Shown piece by piece: positions 45,461 through 56,580 of a stretch of DNA of 64,000 nucleotides. The number at the start of each line of letters is the position of its first letter. Positions within the stretch are counted from its first letter, which is position 1. A program made the position numbers and the translations under genes. The stretch comes from Whitmania pigra (Eukaryota; Annelida; Clitellata; Hirudinida; Haemopidae): assembly GCA_021613335.1 (NCBI GenBank), contig JAJTWR010000419.1:10001-74000 (forward strand), read 5' to 3'. A model generated the notes under the pieces. That model was not told where the DNA came from and did no database searches. It was given only the letters and a program-made list of their open reading frames with translations.

Positions 45461-45926
45461 CAAAACTGAATCTCATTCTTTGGGCGGGAGTTCAAGGAAG
45501 TTCTGGATCCACTAATGAACTATTTGAAGTCGAACATGTTACAGTGTATAAATCGGTGATACAAAACCTTTTTTGGCCGAGGACCAGAAACAAAGTTCGG
45601 AGAACCTCTGGGGGTCGTGAGACCATGTAAAATAATTTCCACATTTCATACCCCATCAACATCAAGACAACGCAAACAATAAGACACATGTACAGAAGAA
45701 TAAAGACAAAATTGTGAACTAGACGGGCTGATGTTAATAGTTAATCTTGACAGTTTTAAGTTAACGACATAACGCGACGGCTGAAGCTGCATGTCTGAAA
45801 CAAGCTTTGAGATATCAGGCTGTTCGTAGTTTGCGTGACGATGGTTCATAAAATAATCAAACAACAAAAATGGCGGAGGCTGTGGAGATTGTTGCGACAC
45901 TACAACATAAAACTAACATAGGCTTA

Positions 45927-46840
45927 TTAACGCACGAGTTCGGAGACAAGCGTCGAGAGCCGATGCGGCCAAGCGGAAACGAGGAATAAGTCAAAACCAA
46001 GCGATGTAGGAGACGAACGAGGCGAGCTGATGAGAGTCTTATTTATTTGATCATAGTTCGTTGCATGACTGAGATGAATATATATGTATATATGTCCTTG
46101 AGTGTATATGTCTCCATAGTCATTGTCCTTGTCTGTTCCCTGCCTGGGTCGTATTTGGTACAGGCGACGTTTCCAGGAGTAACCCTGAGGCACTGTTCTT
46201 AACTCAAACATCCTTGATCCAACAACCTTAGTGATGAACGCAGGAATCCAGCGAGGCTGTCGATCTCTAAGTGGGCTAAAATATTTAACGCAACAATGGG
46301 AATCCATTGTGAACCTGTGCCATTTATTCTGATTTTGATTCTGCTTGAATTGTCTTGGAGTTGGCATTAAGATGGATAAAGCGTGTCTATTCTTCATCAA
46401 ATTTGCCTTCCATTCAGGAGTTCACTCGGTGACAGACCTGATTCCAATGGCGTGCGTCTGCATCGTATAAAGAATTCTTGCAGAGCTTGGTCGGGTGGCA
46501 GTTTTGACTTGTTCATAGAGTTCTTAAAAGTTTGAACAAATCTCTCTGCTTGTCCATTAGTTGCAGGATGATACGGAGCTCCAGTAAGGGTCAAGAGGAT
46601 CGAGTACATCATCAGATTTTGCATCGGAGAGGGATTAATCTCCCTGTCTCCAACAGCCACCTTCTTAGGAATCGTCCTAGACGCAGGACAAAGTTGTTCT
46701 GCTAATGCTGAGGCTGTCAAGACACGTTGCATAAATAGACTCAATGCAATGAGAGATATCTCGGGAAGTTTGTGGTTGCTAGCAAATCCAGATATCCAAG
46801 GAAGTGGCAGAAAGGTCACACTCGTCTGGGTCCACATTCA
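45927..46840 (-). pseudogene. Ty3/Gypsy integrase fragment and 3' end
   Basis: Reading the - strand, one frame carries the integrase-core signature GAPYHPATNGQAERFVQTFK and then RTPLESGLSPSELLNGR. A second, overlapping frame continues with the element's C-terminal segment (RWIPAFITKVVGSRMFEL, then WKRRLYQIRPR). So a frameshift lies near 46,400. The protease, reverse transcriptase and RNase H regions are absent upstream, where the sequence looks rearranged. A - strand AATAAA lies near 46,040. This is a truncated retrotransposon copy, not a functional gene. Confidence 0.8.
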
Positions 46841-46991
46841 GCCAATTTGCCACCATAAATTGATTTTATATACATGTTCTACTTTATTGCAAATTTCCTA
46901 ATGTTTTGAGATATTAATTAAATTAAAATAAAAATTATTGTTATGTATACAGTGGAAGTTTTGCAGAGCAATGCCGCAAAATGGCTTCCAT

Positions 46992-49203
46992 TCATTGCGT
47001 CGCTGTGCCAATGAATTGACATATGTCGTCGAAGTCGAGGTTGAGTGAAGAGCTGCTGTCCTCGGCATCGGAAAGGTTCACCAATGCCCTGCAGCCTTTG
47101 TTGTCTTTGTGGAGAAGTGTTGCTACCTGTATAATGATATGAAATTTTAGATGATCAAAGTATGTCATAATATAATTATATATGTCATTATATATTGTTG
47201 CAATCACAAGAATAATAATAAGCACTCCATGAACAAAGCCATATGCTAAGGTAACATACATAGTAAGTTTGAAACAAATTTAGAAATTAATAAGCCAATA
47301 GGTGCACTTATATATTTCCTCAAAAGGAAAAAAATCATTGCTTAACCTGCCAACACCAATTCATAAAAATATGTTCACAAGCTTAGTAGGCTTAATCTGG
47401 CCATTTTAAATTTATAGATAATTTTTTGTTAGACTGGCCTTTGAAACGAGATAGCACAAAAATAACAATTACATACCTGGGATTTGTGTTGCCCTTTCAC
47501 AATCATGACGGTTGAAGGCACTTCCCTTGGAATGACAGTTTCAAGCTGATCCTGGTGAACACCTGGAGAATAGAGATGCATTTGAATACTAATGGTTAAT
47601 TATAGGGGATGTTAATTAATTAATCTTAATAATTGCATGGTACTGTAATTAAATGCAACTAAATTAAAAAAGCTCGGAACTTACGCTCGATCAATGTTCG
47701 ATCAATAGTCCTACAATTGCAAACGAAGGGCATAATGACATCTTCTATTATAACCTAAAAGTGAATTATAATAAAAGTTATAAATCTATTGCAACGTCAA
47801 ATAATATGTCAAGTTAAAATAGATTGATTAAAAAGAGATTGTTTTATAAACAAACCTTTTCCTTGAAATATTTGCCTCCATCAAGTTTCTTGTCTATTAT
47901 TCGGACAAAGAGATTCGGATGAAGCCAATTGGGAGTTTTTGGTTTATCCTCACAATTCCTGCGGTCGGATTTGTGGTTGGGGAGGATGGCCTTGTGACTT
48001 TTTGGATGGTGTTTGGGAGAATCTAATTTCCCATTTTTATGAGGTGAATGCATTTCAATTTTTATAGAGGCATCTTGTGAATGTGATCTCTTTCTTTTGG
48101 ATCTTTCATTTCTGTCATCACCGCCTTTAGAATCATCCCTGCTACGTCCGCATTCTTCTGCATCCGTCCGTCTGTCGTATTCACTTTCTCCTTCGTTTCT
48201 TTGACTTTTAGTTTTTTGATGTCTTCCATCCTTTTCTTCTTCTTTGTACTTCTTGGCCTGTTCTTCTAAATATTCATCAACTTTTGAACTGTTGATGCAC
48301 CTCTTGCTTTTCTCATATTCTTTCTTTGGCACAGCTCTCAAACATGCAGCACAAGTATCGACCGTTTCTCCAGAGGTGGCCATCTCGACCAGCATCCTCA
48401 ATCCATCATCGTCGGTTACTTTTCCATATCTTCCTTTCTTCGAGCCGGATATAAACACGCAATAAGAGCCTTTCCTAAGGTCGAGTTCTTCGTCATCTTT
48501 GGCACTCTTTTTGCTTTTGTTATCAAAACAACTGAAGCCTCTCTTGGGAACATAAATGGGGACACCTTTCGTGTTCTCTGTCCAGCCCATTCCTTTCAAA
48601 AGGGCCTTTCCAAACCCTTCCACTGGGACATGTTCGTAGTCTTCTTCATTATAATCTACTGTTTCAACTCGTGATTGACTGATGATTGGAATCCTCAATT
48701 CTCCTTCAGAACTAGTTTCTATGTTGCTGGCATCTTTGATCAACTCCTCCATTGCCTCTTTTGTCAGTGAATCCATGGCTTCACTAGGTTTTGGGATGGA
48801 CTTTTTTGGAAGAGGTATGACCCAATCATTAATTTTTGGCTTTGAACTACTCCTGAAATGATCAATTGCAATTAAAGTTATTTAGAATTTGATATAATAT
48901 AATGTTATTGTACAATTAAAGTTATTTAGAATTAGATAGATTTATACAAAAATAATGTTCTATTTGAGGATAGATAGTTTGAGTGGGTTAAGCATCTCAA
49001 AATACTTAGACAAATTCATATCAATAAAATGTGAAAAACCTATCTAACCTGTCAAAGAAATTAATGAAATCTATCTTTGTCTCTTCACACTTCGAATTTT
49101 CAATCGACTTATTGAGATCTTTGGATATCAATGACTTTTTCTTCTCAACCATTTTCGAAAATTTAAACGAAACGGTATTTTGTTTTTCTGCTTTATCCAT
49201 CAT
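46992..49203 (-). CDS. GPKOW: G-patch and KOW motif splicing factor (GPKOW)
   Basis: Spliceosome-associated protein (Spp2/MOS2 family) that stimulates DHX16 and binds RNA. Five exons: 49049-49203, 47856-48852, 47685-47754, 47477-47562, 46992-47126. All phases agree, giving about 480 residues against 476 in human. Exon 1 encodes the conserved SFKFSKMVEKKK segment. Exon 2 holds WVIPLPKK, the G-patch core EHVPVEGFGKALLKGMGW (about residues 124-141), a first KOW (KGSYCVFISGSKKGRYGKV) and a long basic, acidic and Ser-rich linker. The last exons hold the second KOW (VMIVKGQHKSQVATLLHKD) and end DDICQFIGTATQ, close to the family terminus. Two adjacent ATGs (49203, 49200) are the likely starts; an in-frame ATG at 49242 would add 13 residues. 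The G-patch is shorter than usual after GMGW. Confidence 0.93.
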
Positions 49204-49242
49204 TTCAAATAGACTGCTGGATATCCAAATATACGAATTCAA

Positions 49243-49649
49243 GGGTCTATCGGTGTGCTCGAAGAAATAAAAATAAACTTCGCCCTCAAAATGACAAAAG
49301 AAGCAAATAAAAAACTTACATTAAACTAATAAATTAATAAAATTTAGTAAATAAAATTTTGTAATTAATAAAATTAAATTTAAATTGTTGTTGTAAAAAA
49401 AATCATATCTCCCCGTCCTTTTTATAGGATGATTATTTGGACAGAACAGGTCTACCTAGTCACCTTCAAAGCCGATTATATAAAGTCTTGATTATAGTGT
49501 AATATACAGTCATTAAAAAAAAATTAAAAAATTCGCGCACGATCACTGAGCAGCGAAAGGTTTATTTCTTGCGTGAGGGCTTCGCACACCTCTGGAAAGA
49601 GATGTCAAACTCCCAGGCGAGACATTCCTGCAGAGGCAAACTACTGGAC
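49243..49649. other. GPKOW upstream region
   Basis: AT-rich with no supported exon. It should include the GPKOW promoter. Confidence 0.4.
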
Positions 49650-49940
49650 CATTGGTGTACCAAGGGAGGTAGGGGCGGTCGGCCCCGAGCGGCAAGTTCA
49701 AGAAAAACTGACTTCATCAACTACGCCGGTCATAATTATCATCAATCAGATTTTACGGGGTGATAACGGCGTATTCGTTTGCAAGAACATGAACTCGCCG
49801 AAATCTGACTCTTCAATGGACACAGCTAAGCACTGAAGAGGATTGGCGCTTTTTCTATTTTTTTATTTTTTACGCATCCTTCAAAATTTCACCCCTACTT
49901 ATCGCCCGGGGCGAACCGCCGCCCCCTTGTTACGCCACTG
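49650..49940. mobile_element. MITE-like element with imperfect terminal inverted repeats
   Basis: The left end reads CATTGGTGTACCAAGGG and the right end, on the other strand, CAGTGGCGTAACAAGGG. The match extends inward through GGGGCGGT-CGCCCCG-GCG segments. The interior is about 290 bp, with no transposase frame. CAGTGGCGTA-type ends are common in hAT-like non-autonomous elements, but I could not find a matching 8-bp target duplication, so the superfamily is open. Confidence 0.55.
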
Positions 49941-50387
49941 CATCACAGCTAGCTAGTCAATCAGACGATAACCTGCAGTCGAGCGTACAATTATGTGAAG
50001 TGTGGTCGCCACAACCTACGGCGATAGAGGCTAGAATCGCAAAAACCATATTTCCTGCATTGCATGCCAAACCAGCCTCTCATTAAAATGTCCATTATGA
50101 ATTTTCGAAATATCTGCACTTTATGAAGCAATCCTTCAGAGGTCCATTTCAACTTTCTTTATACAGCTCATATACAGTAAATGACAAGCAACATGCTAAA
50201 GCAGTTCAATGAACGCAATACAATCGAACTCAGATGAATGAACGGAGAAATACTGAGACCTTTTGACCAAATTTATGTGATTAAAGTATATAATGTACTG
50301 ATTTAAAATTTTTAAAAAAGTGAAATTAAACAAAACATAATAAATGAAAATACAACTTCAATAACTTTTAATTTCTATAAACACAAG
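49941..50387. other. Spacer before the MULE ORF
   Basis: I see no exon. It probably includes 3' flanking sequence of the MULE ORF, whose stop is at its right edge. Confidence 0.4.
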
Positions 50388-51743
50388 CTATTGCAAATTA
50401 GCTATCTTCCTCAGAAACCTAAGTTTATCTTTCTCCTCTTTATAACCCTGTACAACAACAGCAAGTTGTTCATATAGAGCTCTGTATTTCTCCTTCACCT
50501 CTGGTTGTCCTGCACCAGCCTTTTCCAAATTATTTTTGTGTTTATGGCGAGCAAGATCTGCCTCAAGACCATCCAATAAAGACCAGACACTTGGACGGCT
50601 GCTCTGAAAAATGGAGTTTAATGCCTTATGAGATCCTTCAAAACAGTTGATTGCTTTGGGAGATCTCCCGGCAACAGCTTCGTGGTGATTCCAAACCCTG
50701 ATGGGAAATTGTGGATTTCTTCTAGCTGCACCTTCAATATATGTGCAGAAAAAGTAGGTCAAAATCTCGTTAAACCTGTCTTCATTTGGAAAAGAATCTG
50801 CAAGCACGTCGAAAACTTCTCTAACTTCACTGCTTGGCACAAAGGCCAATGCAGCAAGGGATTTCAACCTCAGCTTAACATCGATATCTGAATCAAAGTC
50901 AGTTCTCAGGCCAATGTCATCCACTTTTCTTACAAGACTTTGGCACAAATGAAAATAACATCCCTTGACTTCTGCTTTTGGGAAGGCAATGTTAACTGCA
51001 CCGATGCAGGCCTTTTCAAAATCAACAAAAACATTCTGTGGGGCCAGGCTCGGGAGCAAATGTTTCAGAATTTCAAACATTTTTGAGTAAGTTGGCAAAT
51101 TTTTTGTTTGTAAAAGAAAGTAAATGCAAGGGGGATAAGAATTACCAACTTCAGCATGCCAGGTATAAAGCTGAAAAAACATCTTTGGAGATTTGTCATA
51201 TGTGCCGTGTCCGTAGATAGTATTCTGCTCCAACATTTGCATCAAGTCGAAGTCTCCAACTGCCAAAATTCTGTCGGGATCATCTTCACCTGAATCATGA
51301 AGAATCAGAGGAGCATACTTTTCTGGAATTGAAAAACCAGGTGTGCTTGGATTTGGCATATGATCACTTTGTTTATGTCTCAGCAGACTTCGTATAATGG
51401 ACGACTGCTTTGGGAGATGATCTAAGACATCGGTAGTCAGGCCAATGAGTTCATTCCCAAGCACATTTCTAGCAGTGGCACCAGCGTTCTTTATGCACTC
51501 TTTCATCCTTCTCATTGCAATATTTGCTTTAGCTTTTTGGGGACATGAATCATGAGAGTGTGCAGATGGACCTCCAACAACTTTGCCTTCACTTGTTCTG
51601 ATAAAAGCCCTACAGCGGGAAGATTTATGTTGTTTACATCTCCATGTTATGACAGCAGTCGTCTTATTTTCTCTAAATTTGTTGTACTCAAAGCCAAGAT
51701 ACGTCATGACAGTATTACCTCTCTGATTTTTTGAAAAGTCCAT
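50388..51743 (-). CDS. FLYWCH zinc finger / MULE transposase-domain protein
   Basis: An intact single-exon frame of 451 codons. Residues about 10-65 form a FLYWCH-type zinc finger (GFEYNKFRE, then WRCKQHKSSRCRAFIR, ending SAHSHD). Residues about 170-375 match the Mutator-like (MULE) transposase core: FFQLYTWHAEVGNSYP, NVFVDFEKACIGAVNIAFP, GCYFHLCQSLVRKV and INCFEGSHKALN. Of the DDE triad, D241 (VDFE) and E369 (FEGSH) are in place. The usual first Asp in the family's DGT[FY] motif is replaced by His179 (GHGTYDKSP). The frame is unbroken, which suggests either recent activity or host use (domestication). No terminal inverted repeats were found. It lies alone between GPKOW and the ZDHHC gene. 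Confidence 0.85.
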   Translation of the reverse strand: MDFSKNQRGNTVMTYLGFEYNKFRENKTTAVITWRCKQHKSSRCRAFIRTSEGKVVGGPSAHSHDSCPQKAKANIAMRRMKECIKNAGATARNVLGNELIGLTTDVLDHLPKQSSIIRSLLRHKQSDHMPNPSTPGFSIPEKYAPLILHDSGEDDPDRILAVGDFDLMQMLEQNTIYGHGTYDKSPKMFFQLYTWHAEVGNSYPPCIYFLLQTKNLPTYSKMFEILKHLLPSLAPQNVFVDFEKACIGAVNIAFPKAEVKGCYFHLCQSLVRKVDDIGLRTDFDSDIDVKLRLKSLAALAFVPSSEVREVFDVLADSFPNEDRFNEILTYFFCTYIEGAARRNPQFPIRVWNHHEAVAGRSPKAINCFEGSHKALNSIFQSSRPSVWSLLDGLEADLARHKHKNNLEKAGAGQPEVKEKYRALYEQLAVVVQGYKEEKDKLRFLRKIANLQ

Positions 51744-52848
51744 CTCGACTACAAAAACATAGTAAAATTAGCAAAAACACATTAAAAGTTAATACTATGG
51801 TTCATAATTATCTCTGCGTCACAAATTACCTCTGCGTGTTAACCTCTTTCTGTATAAACTTATTGTTTAAAGCTGCACAGGAGCGAAAGAATATGGTTGA
51901 TATCTAACCACGAACTGATATTGTAAACACATTCAACCTTTCAAGTAAACTAAACTTGAAACGCAATCTTTCTAGGGATAATTTTAAATAAAATGTAATT
52001 AAATGCGTAAATGTCGCATAGCTCACGATATTTATCACGTCGGTAACTATTTAATAACTAAATTACATAATATCATTAAGGTGTGTTGTAAATCCGTCGC
52101 AAATATAAATCGCTATTTTATTAAGAACTAACGTACGCATGCCATAATAAAAATAAAATATATAGATCAACTTACATTATATCATAGCGTAAATTCACTT
52201 TAAAACGCCACATTTTTCCGCATGCAATTGTCACGTGTCCAATAATCACAAGGCTTATAAGTCCACTTATCTGGTCAGCGTTAAAATTATTTTTAAAAAG
52301 CACTTTTAAGTAAGGTCAATCAACTGAGAGTCCACATAAGTTCTAAGTTTTACATGATCTCCAACTGTACCAAAAAGCATAAAATGAGATCCATTTTATA
52401 TAATGGATAATATAACTCTAGCAGATGGTGAACTGTCTAAATAAAATTTGAATTGTCATATTATTTATAAACTAGATTATTATTACATGGGTATAAAAGA
52501 TGTAAGAAAAATTAGTAGAAATCACCTAGACCAATTATTATTTTAGTCCCACTGATCATTGTAAAGCCCAAGCCAGAGCAAATTAACCCATTGGTAACAC
52601 TATCTATATAAATGGAAAGAAAGTAGCAACATAGAAATATTCTAAATGCACAAATAACAATGAATCTCATACAAAATATGAAAAATTAACAACATAAATA
52701 AATAAATAAAACTAGAAGCAGCGCTTCGAACTCCGTGAAACGGCAATAATTTAAACGAACAAAATCAAAATGACCGCAACAGCGAAATGCAATTGTACAT
52801 AATCATCATAAATAATCTTAAAATTACAAAAGAAAATGTACGTCATGA
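51744..52848. other. Spacer between MULE ORF and ZDHHC gene
   Basis: AT-rich; no exon, RNA gene or tandem repeat was supported. Confidence 0.45.
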
Positions 52849-53794
52849 TCAACACTCAAAACCAGACTGCCTTCTGCGTCCTCTCACCAGAAACCTCTGG
52901 TAAACCATCTCCCAGCTCTGGTAAGACCAGGAACATAGGACGGTGAATCCGTTCTGACAGCATCCGAGATGAAACGGATTGGTCTCCACGTCGTCCAAAT
53001 TTTTAAGGTAGGATATCCTGTGTCTGGACATGAACTCCCAGGCTGTGACATTGGAAAAGGTCAAGTAGGTGTGGATGACAGACAGGGCAGCTAGGGGTAG
53101 GGAAAGGGATATGAGGGCAACTATGGAGACCCACCTGAGATTGTTTGTGTGGGGGTTGACGGGAGTGGCCTCTGAGTCATTGGAATTCCTGATTGATTGG
53201 TTAATATATAATTAGTTACTAACATCAATCAATTCAGTTATTGCAATCAAAAAAAGGTAGTTTCCATGGCTAAGGTTTTAACACCATCACATAATGTATA
53301 AGCATAACAGTTTATGCTCCTATACTTCATATTGTTTAACCATGCCTCTAAAGTTGATGATTATTTAAAATGGCATCCTAGTGCTCATCATAGCTAAAGT
53401 AATCTTATTCCCTTTCCTAACCTCCATCACCATCACCAGTAAATAAATAAATATATCACAATCACCATCATCACTCACCATACCAAACAAGCCGACCAGA
53501 TTAGACCAATAGTGGATGCAACAACAAAGAGGATGAAGTAGCGATGGTTTCCTTCCCCTACACAGTTTCCAAGCCACGGGCAGTGGTGGTCGAACCGTCT
53601 GACACACCGGCCACAGGTCTCGCAGTGACGAGCCCTTAGAGGTTGCTATGACAATAAAGACGGAATTAAAGATTGCTTACGGGTGACATTGACAGTGAAT
53701 TGTACAAAAATATGGTCTTGGTTTTAAATTTTGATGATAGATTATTAATAATAACAATGATTACGATAACGACAACAACAACAACAACAACAAC

Positions 53795-53825
<31 letters not shown>

Positions 53826-54641
53826 GTACATGACATCACATACACAGAGTTAGAGATAAATAAGTAACATCTAGATCTAGATGATGATTTTACTTATAAA
53901 GTATTTTGGTTGCTTAACCAAAGTATACAATGTTTGATTGACAAACATCACTGCCATCATCATCATCATCATCACCACCACCACCACCAATTGTAATAAC
54001 CTTCATCCCACAGAAGCCACAGTGCCTGAGTTTGAGACCTCTCTCCAGCATGTTTGAATCCTCATTTTCCCTCACATCCTCCTCCTCATCCTCAGAGTTT
54101 CCAGACGTGCAATTCTGTAAATGATAGTGATGAAACAAACACAACTTATGTTCAATTCAAAAATAGCCTTAGTAGAACACTGACAATATTAATAAGAAAT
54201 ACTGATGGCCTTCTATATAAAGTGCTTACCTTAGGCAGGGGAACATAGCCTGGGTCCCTGAACGAGGCAATATAGTACAGCAACAGGCTTGCGATGGACA
54301 GCAACAAGTACAATGATTTCCAGTTGAGAGGCCATATATCAAACATTTTGAAATCATGCCTGTAAACTAGAATGATAAAACAAAATAGGCATAAGTTTTC
54401 CCTTTCATTACAAGCAAATAATATTTATGATGTCACACTGAAGACCTATAAAGCAAATCAAAAAGAAGTTAAAATATCAGAACATATCCGCTTTATGAAA
54501 TAAAATTATGTTTAATAAGCAAGTATGTAATCTAACACCTGATTCAAATATGAAAGGCAGCGCTGAAACACCTATTACACAAATGGTGTGAAGAGCATTC
54601 ACACAAATGGAACCTAGTCTACAATGTACGGTGGCAGACAT
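52849..54641 (-). CDS. ZDHHC12: DHHC palmitoyltransferase, ZDHHC12-like
   Basis: Integral-membrane enzyme that S-palmitoylates cytosolic cysteines, usually in the ER/Golgi. Five exons in agreeing phase: 54572-54641, 54230-54366, 54001-54114, 53479-53645, 52849-53188, giving 275 residues (human ZDHHC12 267). An ATG at 54653 would add four residues. Exon 1 ([20 protein letters not shown]) plus the start of exon 2 make the first membrane helix. [18 protein letters not shown] followed by RDPGYVPLP is the second helix and the DPG motif. Exon 3 is acidic and starts the Cys-rich domain ([10 protein letters not shown]). Exon 4 gives [20 protein letters not shown] and the catalytic DHHC in [17 protein letters not shown]. 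Two further helices follow, then NVTAWEF and SYL, typical TTxE-like and C-terminal features. ZDHHC12 is the best family match; exon 1 is the least certain part. Confidence 0.87.
53782..53822. repeat. (CAA)n(TAA)n microsatellite in the ZDHHC intron
   Basis: An ACAACAACA run followed by AATAATAAT triplets, between ZDHHC exons 3 and 4. Confidence 0.8.
53956..53990. repeat. (CAT)n(CAC)n short repeat
   Basis: CAT triplets passing into CAC triplets, a few bases from the ZDHHC exon 3 donor. Confidence 0.75.
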
Positions 54642-54653
54642 GATGCGTTTCAT

Positions 54654-55050
54654 GCTTTACGTTTGAATTGCGACAAATTATATTATTATTTATATATTTC
54701 GTATTGGCCTAAACAATTATCCATTTTGACACAAATAATAGGTTCGTCTCAAAACCAGAAACTTGGCAATGTTTATGTTTAAAAAAAAACTTATTAAGCA
54801 AACATTTGCGCCGATTATGAAGTTTAATGGCATTTAATAATTAAAAAATTAAGATGTTTATATTAAAAATTTGATTTTCAAAGAAATTTACTAGCTCCTA
54901 TAACATCTTCGCGTTAATCTGTTCGATTGTAATACAAGTTCCAAAACTCTGAAACGTTTAAAGTTGATTTCCACAAATTTCAATATTTACGACAATTTTG
55001 GCTATTTATGTAAGAAATATGTCATCGTTTAGAAGTCAGTCGAAAATTAG
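54654..55050. other. ZDHHC upstream region
   Basis: AT-rich, with no supported exon. It separates the ZDHHC gene from the decayed Gypsy element. Confidence 0.4.
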
Positions 55051-56580
55051 TGTAATTGAATTATTAATATTTATGGGGCGATTAGTTTGATCCATCGTTA
55101 GATATGCGTTTGGACCTATTTTCAATAGGCAAATTGTAATTGGTTGACTTTTGTGGATTCATTGATAGTCATGCGCGTTAGCCTATTTCCGTAAATTGCG
55201 ATTGGTCGCTATTTGTGTATCGCTGTATAGAATTGGCTGATGTTCTAGAATATATTTGAATAGTTAATTAGGCCCGAGCCATATAAATATCAGCCCAACG
55301 GAGCGGGAAAATGAGACACGAAAATGACGTGAGACGCGATTAATGGTTCGATGGTTGATTAGTAATAAAGATTTAGTTGAAATTCTGGGTTTCGGTGGTA
55401 AACTTAGGGTTGGTGGTGGCAGTGGTACTATGGTCCCAAGAGTGAAGGACGTGACATTTTGGTGACAGCGGTGGGATCCCGAAGAAAGCCAGTGCACTCG
55501 AAGGCAATCGATAGCAGTGACTGAGAGGTTGAGAAGATCGTCGCCAGGAGCAACTGCATCGACTGAAGCTCATCAGAACTGTTACCAGGAGGATTGCATC
55601 AACAGAGAGATTGAGAAGATCGTCATTGGGAGTGATTGCATCGACTGGGAGAGCATTATTATCGTCCTCAGCAGGATCCAGGTCGTCAATGATGAGACAT
55701 TCGTTAAAGCTAGCTATTAACTAGGCATCAGTGTGCTCTAGTTAATTTTCTTTAGTTTCTTTTATTCTTGGTCATAAGACAGATTGTCGTAGTGATGCAT
55801 AAAGAATACTTAGATCAACGTGAGTTCGATAGGCGCATGAAGGAGTTAATGTTAGAACGTATGCAAATAGAACAATATACGCTACTAGGGAAATTAAATT
55901 TACTTAGCACGTAAGGTAAGAAAGGAAAATCAGAGGATAGAATTAAGGAGATTAGAAGAAAGACTAGCAGAATTAGATAGAAATAAAAAGCAACGCGAGG
56001 TAGAATTATTAGTTAAACGTTAAAATTAGTTAATTTGCAAGAACATTGTACTTCTGACATTGTTGATGATCCTGTTTCTTTGGGGGATATTGGGAATCAT
56101 CACGTTTCTTCAGATGAAGATGTTTCTAATGATGCTGTAGTGAACTAAATTTGCAAATTTCTTTCTGACAAAATGTTCATCTGGTATCAGATGATACGGA
56201 TGACAATGTCAAGTTTGCTTCAGAGCAAAATGAGTATCCTACACTCAATTTCTTTTGTTCATTCAGTAACAACATCTCTTCAGGTGAAGACATTTCTAAT
56301 GATGATGTCATTGATGTAATTGGTTCGCAAAGTCTTGCGAATTTTGTGACAGATGTTCATCAGGTATCGGATGATACTGATGACAATGTCAAGTTTGCTT
56401 CAGAACAATTCCTTTACAGGGACTTTCTACAGTTCGTCATTAATGACGTTTCTTCAGTGAAGATATTTCTAGTGATGACGTCGTTAATGTAACTGATTCG
56501 CAGAGTGATGCGAGTCTCATAATGGCAGAAGTTTATCAGGTATCAGAGGATACTGATTACAATGTCAACTCACTGAGTCT
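55051..56580 (+). mobile_element. Decayed Ty3/Gypsy element: 5' LTR end, primer-binding site, gag debris
   Basis: A TATA-like ATATAAATA at about 55,281 suggests an LTR promoter. TTTTGGTGACAGCGGTGGGAT at about 55,457-55,477 resembles the post-LTR tRNA primer-binding site of many animal Gypsy elements. Beyond it, short frames rich in Glu, Lys, Arg and Leu (MHKEYLDQREFDRRMKELML from about 55,795) look like a coiled-coil gag remnant with stops. A degenerate tandem coding repeat follows. No pol domain is present. The left boundary is approximate, and I found no 3' LTR in the window. Confidence 0.5.
56100..56575 (+). repeat. Three degenerate copies of a coding-type repeat, about 170-185 bp
   Basis: Segments containing GTATC[AG]GATGATAC, GATGACAATGTCAAGTTTGC and GACATTTCTAATGATGATGT recur three times. 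One copy (about 56,281-56,407) still reads through as SGEDISNDDV followed later by HQVSDDTDDNVKFASEQ; the others carry stops or shifts. Confidence 0.7.

Noticed and set aside
54653..54653. Start of the ZDHHC protein at 54,346 (MFDIWPLN)
   Set aside because: It would lose the first membrane helix; the exon at 54,572-54,641 joins in phase to an upstream acceptor (54,366) and restores a family-like N-terminus.
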